Part shown: positions 34,241 through 45,839 of the stretch, piece after piece
How the letters are laid out: each line of letters starts with the position of its first letter
How positions within the stretch are numbered: the first letter of the stretch is position 1
Assembly (NCBI GenBank): GCA_015680685.1
Contig: MNCI01002192.1
Span: 299,358-363,357 of the forward strand
Source: Gnetum montanum
Lineage: Eukaryota > Streptophyta > Gnetopsida > Gnetales > Gnetaceae
Length of the DNA: 64,000 bases
Reading direction: 5' to 3'
Made by a program: the position numbers and the translations under genes
The notes under the pieces: model-generated
What the model was told of the DNA's origin: nothing
Databases searched by the model: none
The model's input: the letters and a program-made list of their open reading frames with translations, nothing else

Positions 34241-35690
34241 ACTCTATTTTTCGAATCTTCTCCTCTCAACTTAGTCATGGAGGAGATGATCATCCATCTT
34301 AACATCTTGATGAGGGCTAACTATTTTTACATATTTTTGTCTTGTAATGTCCTATATATATTAATAATTTTTTGAATATTTTATTAATTATTTTATATAT
34401 TTTCTTTTTTTCTTTATTAATTTCATCAAGTCTTATTGGAAATCTTGGATTTTGTTTATTGCTACTACAAAATTTGAAAAGTTATTTAAGGAAGCTATCA
34501 ATATTATGATTGATGAACCAAAAGACCAAATTTTATCTTTAGATTATGTTCTCTACTAACAATCTACTAATTTTCTAGTGGTATTGATTTTATGACATCC
34601 ACCCATTCCATTTATTCTATGAGAAATTAGTATCCTAGAAACATATAGATTCTTTCACATTACAACTAAAAAGTAACCAATGATCTTTTAACAAACTATG
34701 AAAGAACCAAGTGAGAATGGGAAAGGATGTGATCTTAAAAGGATTTGATATGGTTTTTTCTCTCAACATCCTTCTTAATTTCTATGACACCCCACTAGTA
34801 TATCATCACTCCTATTTTAATTCTTAAAAGGACTCATGTCTTTTCGTGATGTGGCTTTCGTGGAAAAAACATAGGAATTCAAAGAACATCTATTAAACTT
34901 AATAATGGGATACAAGAACTTATTATAGGGTTGGAAAGATATGTTAACCATGCCTAAAAGCACCCCTCTAACTAAGGCCCTCTCTACTTTCTTTTTCCCT
35001 TTTCTTCTTCTCTTGGAGTGATGGTTGTCCTTTGGGAATGTCATGAACTTTTAATTGACAAGAGGGGGAATATGACTGTGAGGTCACTATAAATGGAATG
35101 GACTTGGTATAGACTTGAAAAAAAATTGGTATCAGATTAGATTAATTAAAATATTCACCAAGTACCTCATGTGACTAGGATGTGGATTATTTATTCCCTA
35201 TTCCATCTCTCTCCACCATTTACTTATTCCATTTTCTGCCATCTTACTACCTCAAACCATAGTAAATTATTTATTTTTTGTCTAAATAGCATAACCTAAG
35301 ATAATTCCTTTCATGGATATGAAATTTATCTTAACAAAATAATTCATCATCCTTGGGACCCATGGACTCTTTGTGATAAGGGTATGTAAGCATATAATAG
35401 GCATATGCCTACTTTGAGTAGGACCAACTTGTATTCCTTTGGTCTAGCTTAAGTTAAATTCCCTAACCATGTGTTGCATTATCAATCATCTCAATAGCAT
35501 TATAACATCTAGTTTTTCTCTCCTTGGCATCCTAACATCTTTAAAGAACTCATCCAACCCACTTGAATTGCCTCAAATTAGCCTAACCTATCTTCTTTCA
35601 TATTGTTATCATTATTCTACCTCTTTTTGACTTTCATTTGTCTCTTTTTTCATCCCAAAACTAGCCAAAAATTTCTCCATTATAAATGGT
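34241..35690 (+). other. Conserved family non-coding block in element F
   Basis: GTCATGGAGGAGATGATCATCC at its start, GGATGTGATCTTAAAAGGAT near 34725 and TTGGAAAGATATGTTAACCA near 34934 with CTCTAACTAAGGCCCTCTCT. These are the same ordered words as in C, G, D and E. Confidence 0.63.
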
Positions 35691-35709
35691 GAAGATAGCT
35701 ACAAATAGC

Positions 35710-35802
35710 TACATCAATGCATTTGCATTGATGTAGTGGAATGAGTTGATGTAGCCCTACTGACACATCCCCATTGATGCAATACAAAAAGCCTATAAAT
35801 AT
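35710..35802 (+). promoter_or_regulatory. Internal promoter-like block of element F
   Basis: A perfect 12-bp inverted repeat TACATCAATGCA / TGCATTGATGTA (35710-35735, two-base spacer), then CATTGATGCA words and CCTATAAATATG (35792-35803). The ATTGATGCAT word is also the U3 word of C. It sits ahead of the extra ORF as in A and C. Confidence 0.55.
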
Positions 35803-36017
35803 GTGTGATACTTAGCTCATTTTTCATCCTTTTTCCAAAGTGTTAGACGATTTTTTACAATTTTTTGGAGCTAAAGAACCTTCTAAGAATTCTAAATTCC
35901 AAACCACTTACCCAATTTCATCCATTTTTTGACCCTCGAGCTACCAGAGGTATACTTTAAGATGTGGGAAATATAAATCGTAGGTTTTTCATAGAAATAT
36001 TTTTGGAATTTTTCTAA

Positions 36018-36022
36018 CTCCC
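36018..36022. repeat. CTCCC duplication, left side of compound insertion
   Basis: CTCCC abuts the LTR terminus at 36023 and recurs at 53351-53355 after the LTR terminus of G. The host element continues across the two copies. Confidence 0.8.
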
Positions 36023-36975
36023 TGATGAGTGGGGAAGCACTCCTACACTCAACCATATGAATACGAGCATTCATGCACGATCTAGTCGAACTTCATGGAT
36101 GGGCTAGTTGTGGTATCTAGATAGTTACACGTTGATCACAGTTCACTATCTTCCCACCTAGACTAGTATTTGCTTTGTCACATATGGTTTAGTCGAAAGT
36201 GAGGTATATGATGTGGTCCTAAGCTAGTGCTATTCCTAGAGGCAATGGAAAATAACTTTGTTTTAAGCTAAGAGGGAGTGGGAGAAGAGAATCTAAGTTA
36301 GCCTAAGTATGATAAGCATCCATCCTTAATCATCCATACACATCTTGGAACTCGTGTATTACTTCTAGGATTACCAAGAATATATTATTTAAGTGCTCCT
36401 AGATATGCTACTCGGTTACCAAATAGTCACACTTAAATATTCATGATTAAGTCGCACTCATTTCGCGTTTAATAACAAGGATAGTAAATGAAGGGTAAGA
36501 AATATTAAATAGGAAAATAATAAATAACAATAAAAATAAGCAATTAAAACTAAGTGAATGTTACAATGATGAAGTAATCTCAATCTTTATTGTTGGTCAT
36601 GTGCATGTCCAAGTATACCACACTCGAATAAAGGTTCCATACTATTATAATCATCGCATTGTGGGCATGCACTAGGGAAAGATTTGAGAGAAACTAAAAA
36701 TAAACAAAAGGACTCTACTTCTACACTTACTCTCTCACTAACTTCAACTTTTCTTGTGCATCCAAAGGTGTATTTATAGGCTTACATAGGAATCATGATA
36801 TTGTGTACCTGATATTCATTATCCAGGCCATGATATCATGTACCCGATATCGAGGGTCTAATATCAAGGGTCCAATATCAAGGATCTGATGCCAATGGTC
36901 CAATGTCAAGGGTATAATGTCAAGGGTTCCATGTCAAGGGTCTTATATTAGCACCTGACAAACCATGATTTATCA
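36023..36975 (-). repeat. Left (3') LTR of element D, A-type (953 bp)
   Basis: Homologous to the LTRs of A over most of its length (shared CTAGTTGTGG.ATCTAGA type words). U3 contains a 14-bp tandem array and a CCTATAAATACACC box near 36769-36782. Confidence 0.85.
36847..36944 (-). repeat. Seven 14-bp tandem repeats in the U3 of D
   Basis: Units start at 36847, 36861, 36875, 36889, 36903, 36917 and 36931, with consensus ATRTCAAGGGTCNN on the plus strand. The unit looks derived from the GATATC word of the family. Confidence 0.85.
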
Positions 36976-37151
36976 TATCCCCATGATTAAATAACAACTT
37001 GTCGTTGAGTAAAAGAAAGTGAGGAACAAGTTCATTTGATTACAAATAGGGGATAGGTATGAGATTATTGAATGACCATGGACTGTTTCATGTCACAATG
37101 TGGGACTAAACAAAATTTGGACACAGACACGAAAGGCAAAACTTGTGAAAC

Positions 37152-37589
37152 TCATGGGGTTCCCAGTGGTGGTGGCTCCTCCATGGGTGCCTTTCCTTTA
37201 TCCTACGCTCCAAGATTCTAAGATTGATACTATTGAAGAAGTGCCTAAAATTTCTCCCATTCTATCCAAGGATTATGAGTCGTCCATGCTAATGTTCCAA
37301 TGTTTAATGGAGTCGACACTTCCCATGGACATGGCAACTATGGGAACACTTAATTGGCCTTGACATGCCATGCCAAAAATAGCCATCATTCCTCTTCATA
37401 GGTTGGGGCCTTGACCTCCCCACCTTTTGCTTCACTAGATTTTGTAGTGATAGGAGTTCCTTGATGGATGCTGAATGATTGTGCCTCCTGATCTGCATGT
37501 TCTACATGAGGTCCTTGGCCTCTACCTCCCCCTAGGTGTTTAGTTACACCTTGAGAAGGTCCTACTTATTGTCCTCTTTTACGGGCTAT
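37152..37589 (-). pseudogene. Remnant of the extra ORF in element D (middle deleted)
   Basis: The start region (ATA in place of ATG at 37589, after a TATAG acceptor-like site) and the C-terminus ('PCPWEVSTPLNIGTLAW' near 37330-37280, stop at 37152) are both recognisable by comparison with A. The 2.3 kb between them, including all of the coiled coil, is gone. The junction lies near 37400. Confidence 0.7.
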
Positions 37590-37599
37590 CTATAATCAC

Positions 37600-38920
37600 A
37601 GAAAGATCAATTATTAGTAAGGTTATTGAAAAAAGTTTAATTATTTCATACCTCACTCATTGCCTTTAATAAATGTTGAATTCTTTGCTTAGTGTGATTT
37701 TAGAGTTAGAAATTTTTTCAAGGAAGTTTCCCTAAAAGTTTAATGTCAGACTTGATTTGTTTAAGTGACACATAAAAGGACATGTAATGGTTTTGAGGAA
37801 CGTTTGATAAAATGATGACAAAAGAAATAATAGATTTGGAAATGAAGTACTCAGAGCATATAAAATGATGTGGTGGTGTGCAACAAGTACAAATTACAAA
37901 AGTTACGCAAGTGGGTCCTCCCCGAAGTAGGTTCCAACCTATAATGCCCTTGTGTAACCACACCTTAAAATGTCTGTAGGCACTACAAAGGTTAAATGTA
38001 ATCCACACCATTTTCACAAAACACACACATGTAGATACCATCATGATGAGGTATGAATTCAATGCTACATAAGACATGGATCACAAATACATGAACAGTG
38101 CGATGGGATGAATCATAGAAGGGATTGCAGAGATTGGGACATGAGGTAACTGGCCCAGGATATGATGAATCCTAAGTGTAGGGTGTGATTAATGTATCAT
38201 TAGCTTGTTGCTTCAAAATCAAGACCAAGCCCATTCCTCTGATCAGTGACATTGCATTGTTTCATCCAATGATGGGAAACCATAAGAGCACCACGATAGC
38301 AAGGCGTACGATCACTTGGAATTTTGTCCAAAGAAGGAGTGATTTGGAATCTGCGGTGCACACACACAATTTTTTTTTTTTTGATATTTTCTTATGTGGT
38401 TCATCTTCTTCTTTTTTTCTTTTAGCCACTTTGGCACTTTGTCCTTTCCAATAGTGAACTAGAGAAGCTGCCAACCTTTAGGCATGGGTGCATGTCTTTC
38501 TAGTGGGACCCCTAGAATAGTATTGAGTTTCTTTAGGGAGTACCTTTATTACGCTTACTTCCATTTTTCATTAGATCTACAAGGATCTTAGTACGACCAA
38601 GCTGCATGATAGCACCTACAGAAGTCACCAAAAAGAATCCACAAGTTCCCTTGATGTCACACCCTGGCCATTCCTTCTTAGTCCATCATTCTTTGTTCTA
38701 GGCATAATGAGCACAAAATTACTTTTAAGTTTTCATGATGACAAGAATATCATCGTATCTAGAGTAGAATATTTTATTAATAGAATGGATGGGTGGATGT
38801 TGTGGGCTCACTATCTAAATAATTAGTCACTTAAGACTTGATAGCATACAACAACACCTCAACCATCAGGTCACATGAGTATTTTATTTACTGATGAGAT
38901 TACCCTCAAAAAGATAAAAT
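37600..38920 (-). other. Conserved family non-coding block in element D
   Basis: Minus-strand sequence aligns with C and G: CATCCACCCATCC near 38790, GGGTGTGACATCAAGGGAAC near 38645, and CTAGAAAGACATGCACCCAT near 38490. No GATATC array or clear TATA box was found before the ORF start in this copy. Confidence 0.62.
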
Positions 38921-39029
38921 AATAAAATAATAAATAAAAAGATAAAACAAAAAATTAAAAAATTAAAAATTGGAAAACAAAAAATTGTAAAATTAAAGAA
39001 AAAAAATTTATTAATTCTACTTGTTAGAA

Positions 39030-41054
39030 TGGAGGATATCCATAACTAAACTTTTGAGCATGGCTAGAATTATTAAATGGAAAATGTGGATTCATGCATG
39101 TTGGAAATGTTGGGAATTGATCATATCCAAACCACTAGGTATCTTTTTATGTGGTGGTTGGACTGTATCCAAATTGGGGTTCACACACTTGATTGTAGTA
39201 GGCATAGTGGCAAAGATTATAAGATGTGGTCATGTGATGAGGAGCTGACTCACTATGGCACCCGTGACTATAGGATGGTATGCAAGGATCAATATGTCAC
39301 CCTATGTGATTATATTCATTGGGTCGCATGGCTGTTGGAGCATTGATTGGTGGCTCGAATAAAGTAACAAGAGGCATTGAGTTTGAGGATAAAGATGCAT
39401 CACAGTTTTTGGCTTGTGCTAAGTTGGAGGATGCAATGGTTTCAGAATTGTGTTGTTTCATTCTATGGTCATGCTTTAAGAAAGAACTCTTTTGAGTACC
39501 TTCACTACTATTAATAGTAGCAACACAAGTAAGATTCATGGGTTGGTGCTATGGTGCAAAACCTTCTGGTACAATTGGTGGCAATGTAGAAGGAGGTGAA
39601 GGATGGAAATATTGAGGTTGGGGAAAAGTGTAAGGCACATAAGGTGGTGATTTTGTTGGAGAGGACATGGGTGGACAGTACTTGGGAGAATGATAACGAT
39701 GAGGTGAAGTAGAGGATGTTGATCCGGTTGGAGAAATAGGGTGTTGCACATAATAGGAATTTGGCATTGGGACATACAAAGGGTATGGTCTGGTCGATGG
39801 TGGTTTCCCCCATGACTGAGGTTTTTTCCACTGTAGTTGAACCCGATATTTCTGTACAAAATCTAGATATAGCATTCCTTCCCAATGCTCATGTAAATGT
39901 GATAAGATTGGGCATTGGCCTTTGGGGTGATCGTATAGACAAACATTACATTGATATGTATGATTGGTAGTTGAGCTCCTATTCTTATTCTTTTCAACCC
40001 TTCATTCTGATTGTTGCGTGGTGTCCTGTCCTATTTCTTGATTTGGCATATTTCTACCTCTAATAATGTTAGCATATTCTCCATATTTTTTATGTGCCCA
40101 TTTTTTTATCTTATTAATCTTTGCCATGATCTCATCTAGTGATTGTAGGATTGGAAAAGATGATCCCACCTCCTTGAAGTGAGTTGATTTCTCCTCTTCA
40201 TGATCATGGATCCTTCTTAAGTTGATATTTTGGTCCTGTTGAGAATTTTCAACATTCTCCCATTTAGCTATTTCTCCTTCTTCTTTTGCTACTTGTTGGA
40301 TAAGCTCTTGGAGTTGTTGCGTCCATAGCTCATATAGTTGACCTGGGGCATATATCCCTAGAGTTTCCCTTGTTTCATTATGGACCCCATCCATGATATG
40401 GTACATTAGACTTTTCTTGGAGAATCCATGGCATGGGAAATTGTTTAAAAATGAATAGTATCTTTCTAAGGCCATGTCCAAGGGTTCATGTTGCCCTTGT
40501 TTCTACTCTTGGATTTGTCTCCTCAAGGCTGATACTCTTGCATAGGTTTGATATCTTTCATTAAATAGTTCTACCATTGTTGGCCAACATCGAATTGATT
40601 TTGGTCTTAAGGACTTGTACCATACTTTTGCTTGGCCAATGAGTGTTGTAGGAAAGAGCTTAAGTGTTTTCCACCCATTATCAATATTGTTCCATACATA
40701 GGCATCATGGAAGACTTGTAAATGATGTTACAAATCTAAATCATAGCCTCCTAAAAATTTGAAAAAGTTGTTTAAATCAAGCCTGGGTAGATGGCTTTCC
40801 TTACGATGCCTGGAGGATATTCGAATAGCCTCTTCTTGTATATGCATTAGGCTCTTAGTGGATAGTAGGGGTTCATCATCATGAGGTAGGTTATGAATTT
40901 GTGAGTTGGGACAATGTTTTTGTTTATGTACATAGGAGACCCCTGCATCAGATTGAGTACTCCAAACTTCATCTTCATCATCATATAATTCATTGGTTCT
41001 TTAATGAATTTCCTTACTAGTTGTTACATTGTCATAGTTTTGTGAGAGAGACAT
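39030..41054 (-). pseudogene. gag: gag of element D
   Basis: ATG at 41054 (MSLSQNYDN). The frame runs with few stops through 'FHDAYVWNNIDNGW', 'AKVWYKSLRP', 'QTYARVSALRRQI' and 'EPLDMALERYYSF' into the open stretch 40481-40002. A Pro/Tyr/His-rich tail follows in shifted frames (39875-39540). It matches A gag along its length but is more diverged near the knuckle. No protease follows. Confidence 0.82.
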
Positions 41055-41147
41055 TATGATGAATTAATTTCATTTCTAAAAGATATATTGTGAATACCTT
41101 TTTACAACGATCTTGTATGATATAACTAATCTAGATAAGTAGCACCA

Positions 41148-41165
41148 TCCCTAGTAATGGCACCA
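41148..41165 (-). promoter_or_regulatory. Primer-binding site of element D
   Basis: The plus strand TCCCTAGTAATGGCACCA matches 13 of 18 bases of the tRNA-Asp 3' end and lies one base from the LTR. Confidence 0.7.
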
Positions 41166-41166
41166 A

Positions 41167-41992
41167 TTATGAGTGGTGAGGTACCCTATGCTCAACCATA
41201 TAAATACAAGTGTTATGCATGACCTGGTCAAACTCCAAGGACTAAGTGCTTATGCACTTTCACAAAACAAGGATGGGTTAGGCGATCATTGTCTTCCCAA
41301 GCTTACTTGTATAACACGATTGTATGGTTAAGTAAACTTGAGGTATATGATTTTTATCTTTTTATGTTTATGTCCTAGTGCTAAAAGGGAGAAGTGAAAT
41401 AATTAAGTAACTAATTTAAATTAGCTAATCCACTAGGTTCTAACTAGTCCTAATACTAGCATCCGTTCCTACTCTCCATACACATCCTGAACCAGTGTAA
41501 CACTACTGGGATTACCAAACGCTAATTGTTACTATGTACCAAGTGTTCCACATATGCTCAAAGTGGTCATACTGAGTGTGCTTACTTGTGAAAGTTAACG
41601 AATCAATAAAAGAAACATTAATTAACTAATGAAAGCATTAAATAACTGTAAATAACATTAAAAGCAATAAATAAGCTATTCTAAATGCTACAAGGTTTAT
41701 CATAAAGTTCATCTTTATTTCTAAATACAAGGTGTGCTCAGGTACACAATGCTCGAATAAAGATCCGTTCACTTTATGACTCCAACTATAGGCACTCAGA
41801 AATAATTCTAACTCTAGAAAGGAAAAACTACAAGATTTTGGATAAGGGACTAAGAAACTAATGCCAAAACCAAGTGTTCTTGCCTCTTACTTATAGGCAA
41901 TGAGACAAGTTCTGATATTGGATGTCTGATATTGCTTGACAAGCTCCAATATCGCAGACCCGATATCGCAGTCCCAATATTGTGGTTCATCA
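41167..41992 (-). repeat. Right (5') LTR of element D, G-type (826 bp)
   Basis: By eye close to identical, in inverted orientation, with the LTR of G at 52699-53350 (except a deletion in G) and similar to I. It is clearly different from the left LTR of D. Ends exactly at TTCATCA. Confidence 0.85.
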
Positions 41993-42223
41993 TATGATTT
42001 CACATAATGATTGACATGTCAAACTTTACTCTAGGAGCCGTACTTACACATTTAGATGATCAGAAACAACCTTATTATATTCACTGTGCAAGTCAAAGTA
42101 TTTTTGATGCATAACTCAATTACACCACAACAAAAACAAGAATTAATGGTTGTGGTATTTGCACTAGAAAAATTTAGGCACTATGTGTTGGACTATAAGA
42201 TATTTTTACATATGGATTATAGT
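41993..42223 (+). pseudogene. RNase H of element G, first part
   Basis: Begins directly at the LTR end of D with 'FHIMIDMSNFTLGAVLTH', then 'PYYIHCASQSIF' and 'MVVVFALEKF'-like sequence, and ends at the target site of E within the 'HMDYS' region. RT and everything 5' of it is absent. Confidence 0.82.
42219..42223. repeat. Target-site duplication ATAGT, left of element E
   Basis: ATAGT before TGATGAG, repeated at 49245-49249 after the right LTR. Confidence 0.9.
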
Positions 42224-43034
42224 TGATGAGTGGTGAGGTACCCCTACACTCAACCATACGAATACAAGCATTACACGCATGATCTAGTCGAACTCCATAG
42301 ACTAAGTGCCTACATGCCTCATGGAACACTTAAGGTTAATCATTCGTTGTCTTCCCAAACTTACTTGTATTTGTCATGGTTGTATGGCTAAGTAATTTTG
42401 AGGTATATGATTTTTATATCTTTTCTTTTTTATCTCCTATGCTAATGAGGTGAAGGGTAAAGAGACTAATTAACTAACTTTAACTAACTAACTAACCCTT
42501 AATTAACCTAGCATTAGCATCCATTCCCACTTGCCGTTCACACCCTGAACCAATGCAACCTTCGTTACCAAACACTATTCGTTACTAGGATCACCAAGCA
42601 TAACGCATGTGCTCGAAGTGGTTGTACTAAATGCACTTAACTATGGGAGAAGGATTGAGAAAGATTTAATTAACTAATAAATCATTTAAATGATAAAAAA
42701 TAAATAAAAATAATTAAAATCCTACTTAGCCTATTCCATGCACTGCAAGGTTTATCCAAGAAGTTCGTCTTTATTTCCATACACAAACTTGTGTTCAGGT
42801 ACAATATTTTCTTGAATAAAGATCCATTCACTTTGGAGCTCCTATTGCAGACACATGGAAATTATTCTATCTCTAGAGAGGTAAAACTGCTAGAGTTTCA
42901 CTACAGTCTAGGCCTAGATTAGAAATAAGGGAGAGCTGCCTCTTATTTATAGACTTGGTAGCGCACCGTAATATCGCGTACGCGATATCGTGGGGGATGC
43001 GATATTGCGGCCCATGCGATATCGCATCCCATCA
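42224..43034 (-). repeat. 3' LTR of element E (811 bp)
   Basis: TGATGAGTGG to CCCATCA. TATA box (minus strand CTATAAATAAGAGG) near 42940-42955 and GATATC palindromes at 42968-43027. Confidence 0.9.
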
Positions 43035-43041
43035 TACCCCT
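43035..43041 (-). promoter_or_regulatory. Polypurine tract of element E
   Basis: Minus strand AGGGGTA directly before the 3' LTR. Confidence 0.65.
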
Positions 43042-44935
43042 ATGATTGAATAAAAACTATTCCTTGAGTTCCTTACAAAATATTGGGAAGGTATGGGATT
43101 ATTAACTCAAATGGAACTAATGGTGAATGGGATGACATGTGAATGGATCATCATTACAATACAAGACAAAACTGGTGTTCACGACGACAAGAGTGAACAC
43201 TTTATACATTTGACATCAGGCCTTGTTTGGCAACTAAGAAAGAGAGAGAGAGAAAGAAGTTTTTCTGCTACCGATGCCAAGATTGCACCTTTCATTTTCT
43301 ATTCATAAGTGTGCCATCCATCTCATTCCTTACATAGCTACTTCAGCACACATCCATTCCATGTGTTCTCTCCAGATCCAATCCATTGTTGCATGATTAC
43401 CATTTGCACACACAACAAAGTCTTATATTAGCAAGGGTAAATGAATCATAGTGCAATTGATATCTTACTTTGGTGAAAGGTCCATTGGCTGAGTTGTGGT
43501 ATGGCCGATGCGAGTCTAGAGATATATCCATGGTGACTACCGAAGATGTAGGGGTTAGGAGAAAATCGAAAAAATTTGGGTCCAAACCCCCATGACTAAG
43601 AGCAAACCTCCAGTAGTGATAGAATGGAGAAAGAAAAAGAACAAGAAATATGGAGAAAAATAGACAACCATAATGTTGATGAAATGGATGTCAAGATGGA
43701 AATGAATAAAATAAAATTAATTACAAAAATTTTAAGGGAAACAATTTAACTGGTGCACCAAATAGAAATGTCAGTGGGTCCTCCCCAATGCGGGCTCATG
43801 CCTTTAATGCCCTAACAAATCCACATTCAAAGAGTCCATAGGCTCTAGGAATGCCCCCCCGAATAACAGTTAAAATCTTAACCGCAAGAATTTACCAAAA
43901 AGAAAACAATGCATCAACCAAAATATACACTAATGATACAATCGACAATGAGGTGAACAATGGAGAGAAGAATGGAGAGAAGAGAATGGAATGGAATCTC
44001 AACAAGGTGGTGTACAGCCCCTTGTGTAGTTAATGATTAATGTGACTTAGTAGATCCCATTCCAAGTCTGGCCTCAAACAAACCACATCCAATGACTTTG
44101 CATTAATGCATTCAGCCAATCCATCCCCTTGAAGTAACAAGAATGCCTTCCCAAAGAGCCACCACCATTCTGACGAAATGAAGGAGGAGAGAATGGGAAG
44201 AAAGAAGGGCCTTAGTTAGAGGAAACATTTTTATTTTAGTTCCATAACTAGTGCTTGTAGCCCAAATGATTATTTCGTCTAAGGGATGTGCTTTGAATTC
44301 TCACTATTTTTTTTTTATTTTTTTTATTGTTTTATGTGTTTATGCATGAGAACCACACCATGCAAAGACTTTATTATTTTTATTTCCTCAGCTTCCTGAT
44401 AATTAAGTAACATCAAACTGGTAATAAAACTCAAGAAGAAAACATCCAAGCACCTAAGAGAATGGCCAACACAAATGCATCAAGTTCCCTTGAAGTCACA
44501 CCCTTTTCAATCCTTGCATCCTTCCTTAATTTGAGAAATGCCCAGTCATTGAATCATTGAGAGTTCTTATTTAGAAAGGGATGGTAGATTTCCAAGCCAA
44601 GAGAAATTTGTGGATGTATGGATGAAGTGGACTCATTTCCTGTCATATCAAAAGAAACATACCTTAGTATCAACATCATAACTTAGAGGTAAAAACCAAA
44701 CATTAGTAATCAACAAAAACACAGTTCATACCATCATTAAGAACACTTATTGGTAAAAAAATTAACAAAATGGATAAGTCACACACACACACACAAGAAA
44801 TGAGAAAGTATGAATGATGTTGTAAAACAAAAATAAGAAAAGTTAAAGAAATTTGTAAAAAAAAATGTGTAAAACAAAAATATGTAAAACAAAAACTTAA
44901 AAAAAACTGAGGGCCCCAAATGATTAGCATAGGTG
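43042..44935 (-). other. 3' non-coding part of element E
   Basis: The minus strand contains GTCATGGGGGAGATGGCCAC near 44950, AAAGGGTGTGACTTCAAGGG near 44492 and CCTCTAACTAAGGCCCTTCT near 44220, as in C, F and G. It then passes into a 3'UTR like that of G (CTTTCTCTCTCTCTTTC near 43250). No extra ORF. A CA microsatellite lies at 44781-44797. Confidence 0.65.
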
Positions 44936-45229
44936 GCCATCTCCCCCATGACTAAATGGAAAGGGAGAGATCCAAAATAACGAGCACCAGTTTGAATTTC
45001 TCAAAAGTGTCCAACTTCTTCCAACTGATGTTTTCAGGTTAAGGGATGGAAATCAATGATGCTCATGCTCTAATGTATCTATGCCTTCATTGCAGGCATG
45101 AGTTGTTCCCCCAGTTAGTTCCATGCATGTTGGTGAGTTGCTATTTCGATTCGCTGTCAACCACAAGGTGTCCACTTGTTATGTGGTTACTACGTATAGG
45201 CACCTTTATATCAAAGTTTCTTGGGCACA

Positions 45230-45740
45230 CTAGTTGCATGTAGGAGATGCTAAGCATTCCTCCATGTCATCACCTGATGAGTCAATGTATGTGATGCATG
45301 GAACTTTATTCTTCTCAATCTTTTCATAAATGTTTATCTTAGATATTTTCAAGGAAAGATCGCATATTCCTACGCATGCATCTATTGTACTTAGCCATGC
45401 CCTTCCCATTATAATTGGGAAGTCCCCTTTGATGTTGTTGACTTTTATCACCAAGAAATTGGTTGGGTATGATCAACCACACATAATGGTAATGATGTCC
45501 TCCACCAATCCCAAGGGAATGGTGATGGACTGGTCAGCCAGTTCTAGTTGAATGTTGCTCTGCTTAAGTGGAGGTAGGTTCCACACTTTATACATTTCTC
45601 GTGAGATTAAGTTGACTCCAGAACCTATGTCAAGAAGAGCCTTATGAGGTTCATTCCCTACAACTTGGAGGTAGATTAAGGGACTTCCAGGGTTAGAGTT
45701 TCCTGGGAAGGTGGCCTACCTTGATCCAGTCAATAACGGT
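45230..45740 (-). pseudogene. Aspartic protease region of element E
   Basis: 'ALLDIGSGVNLISREMYKVW' near 45650-45590 holds the active site as Asp-Ile-Gly, comparable to the Asp-Leu-Gly of Athila proteases. 'IMGRAWLSTIDA' lies in the open stretch 45454-45230. Two or three stops. Directly follows gag in shifted frame. Confidence 0.78.
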
Positions 45741-45839
45741 ATGTGTTAACATAACCGTATGCATTAAGCTCTGTTTTTGGATTAAAGGGAGCTCTAAAGC
45801 TGTATGTGTTGGAGGAGCATACATAGACTCAACCACTTG

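Larger units (their letters stand above)
31020..36022 (+). mobile_element. Element F/H, left part: 5'-truncated Athila-like element
   Basis: Starts inside the end of the protease region (homologous to about 19380 of C) and runs through RT, RNase H, integrase, the conserved non-coding block and an internal promoter to 36022, where the compound insertion begins. The missing part resumes at 53351. When the two flanks are compared with 24250-24320 of C they form one continuous homologous stretch with a single CTCCC. The 5' LTR, gag and most of the protease are absent. Confidence 0.8.
36023..41992 (-). mobile_element. Element D: non-autonomous Athila-like element with mismatched LTRs
   Basis: Minus-strand order: LTR 41992-41167, primer-binding site, gag (41054 on), conserved non-coding block (38920-37600), the two ends of the extra ORF (37589-37152), a GGGGATA polypurine tract at 36976-36982 and LTR 36975-36023. 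No pol. The internal part is closest to element A. The left LTR is A-like, whereas the right LTR is of the G/I type. The two outer flanks do not share a duplication with each other. Confidence 0.8.

Noticed and set aside
36847-36944. Regular short repeats suggesting a CRISPR array
   Set aside because: Units are 14 bp and contiguous without spacers, inside a plant LTR.
39511-39885. Three overlapping frames over 100 codons on the minus strand near 39.5-39.9 kb
   Set aside because: Low-complexity Pro/Tyr/His-rich sequence stays open in several frames. Only the frame aligned to the A gag tail is considered real.
44781-44797. CA dinucleotide run
   Set aside because: Ordinary microsatellite in non-coding sequence, recorded only within element E.
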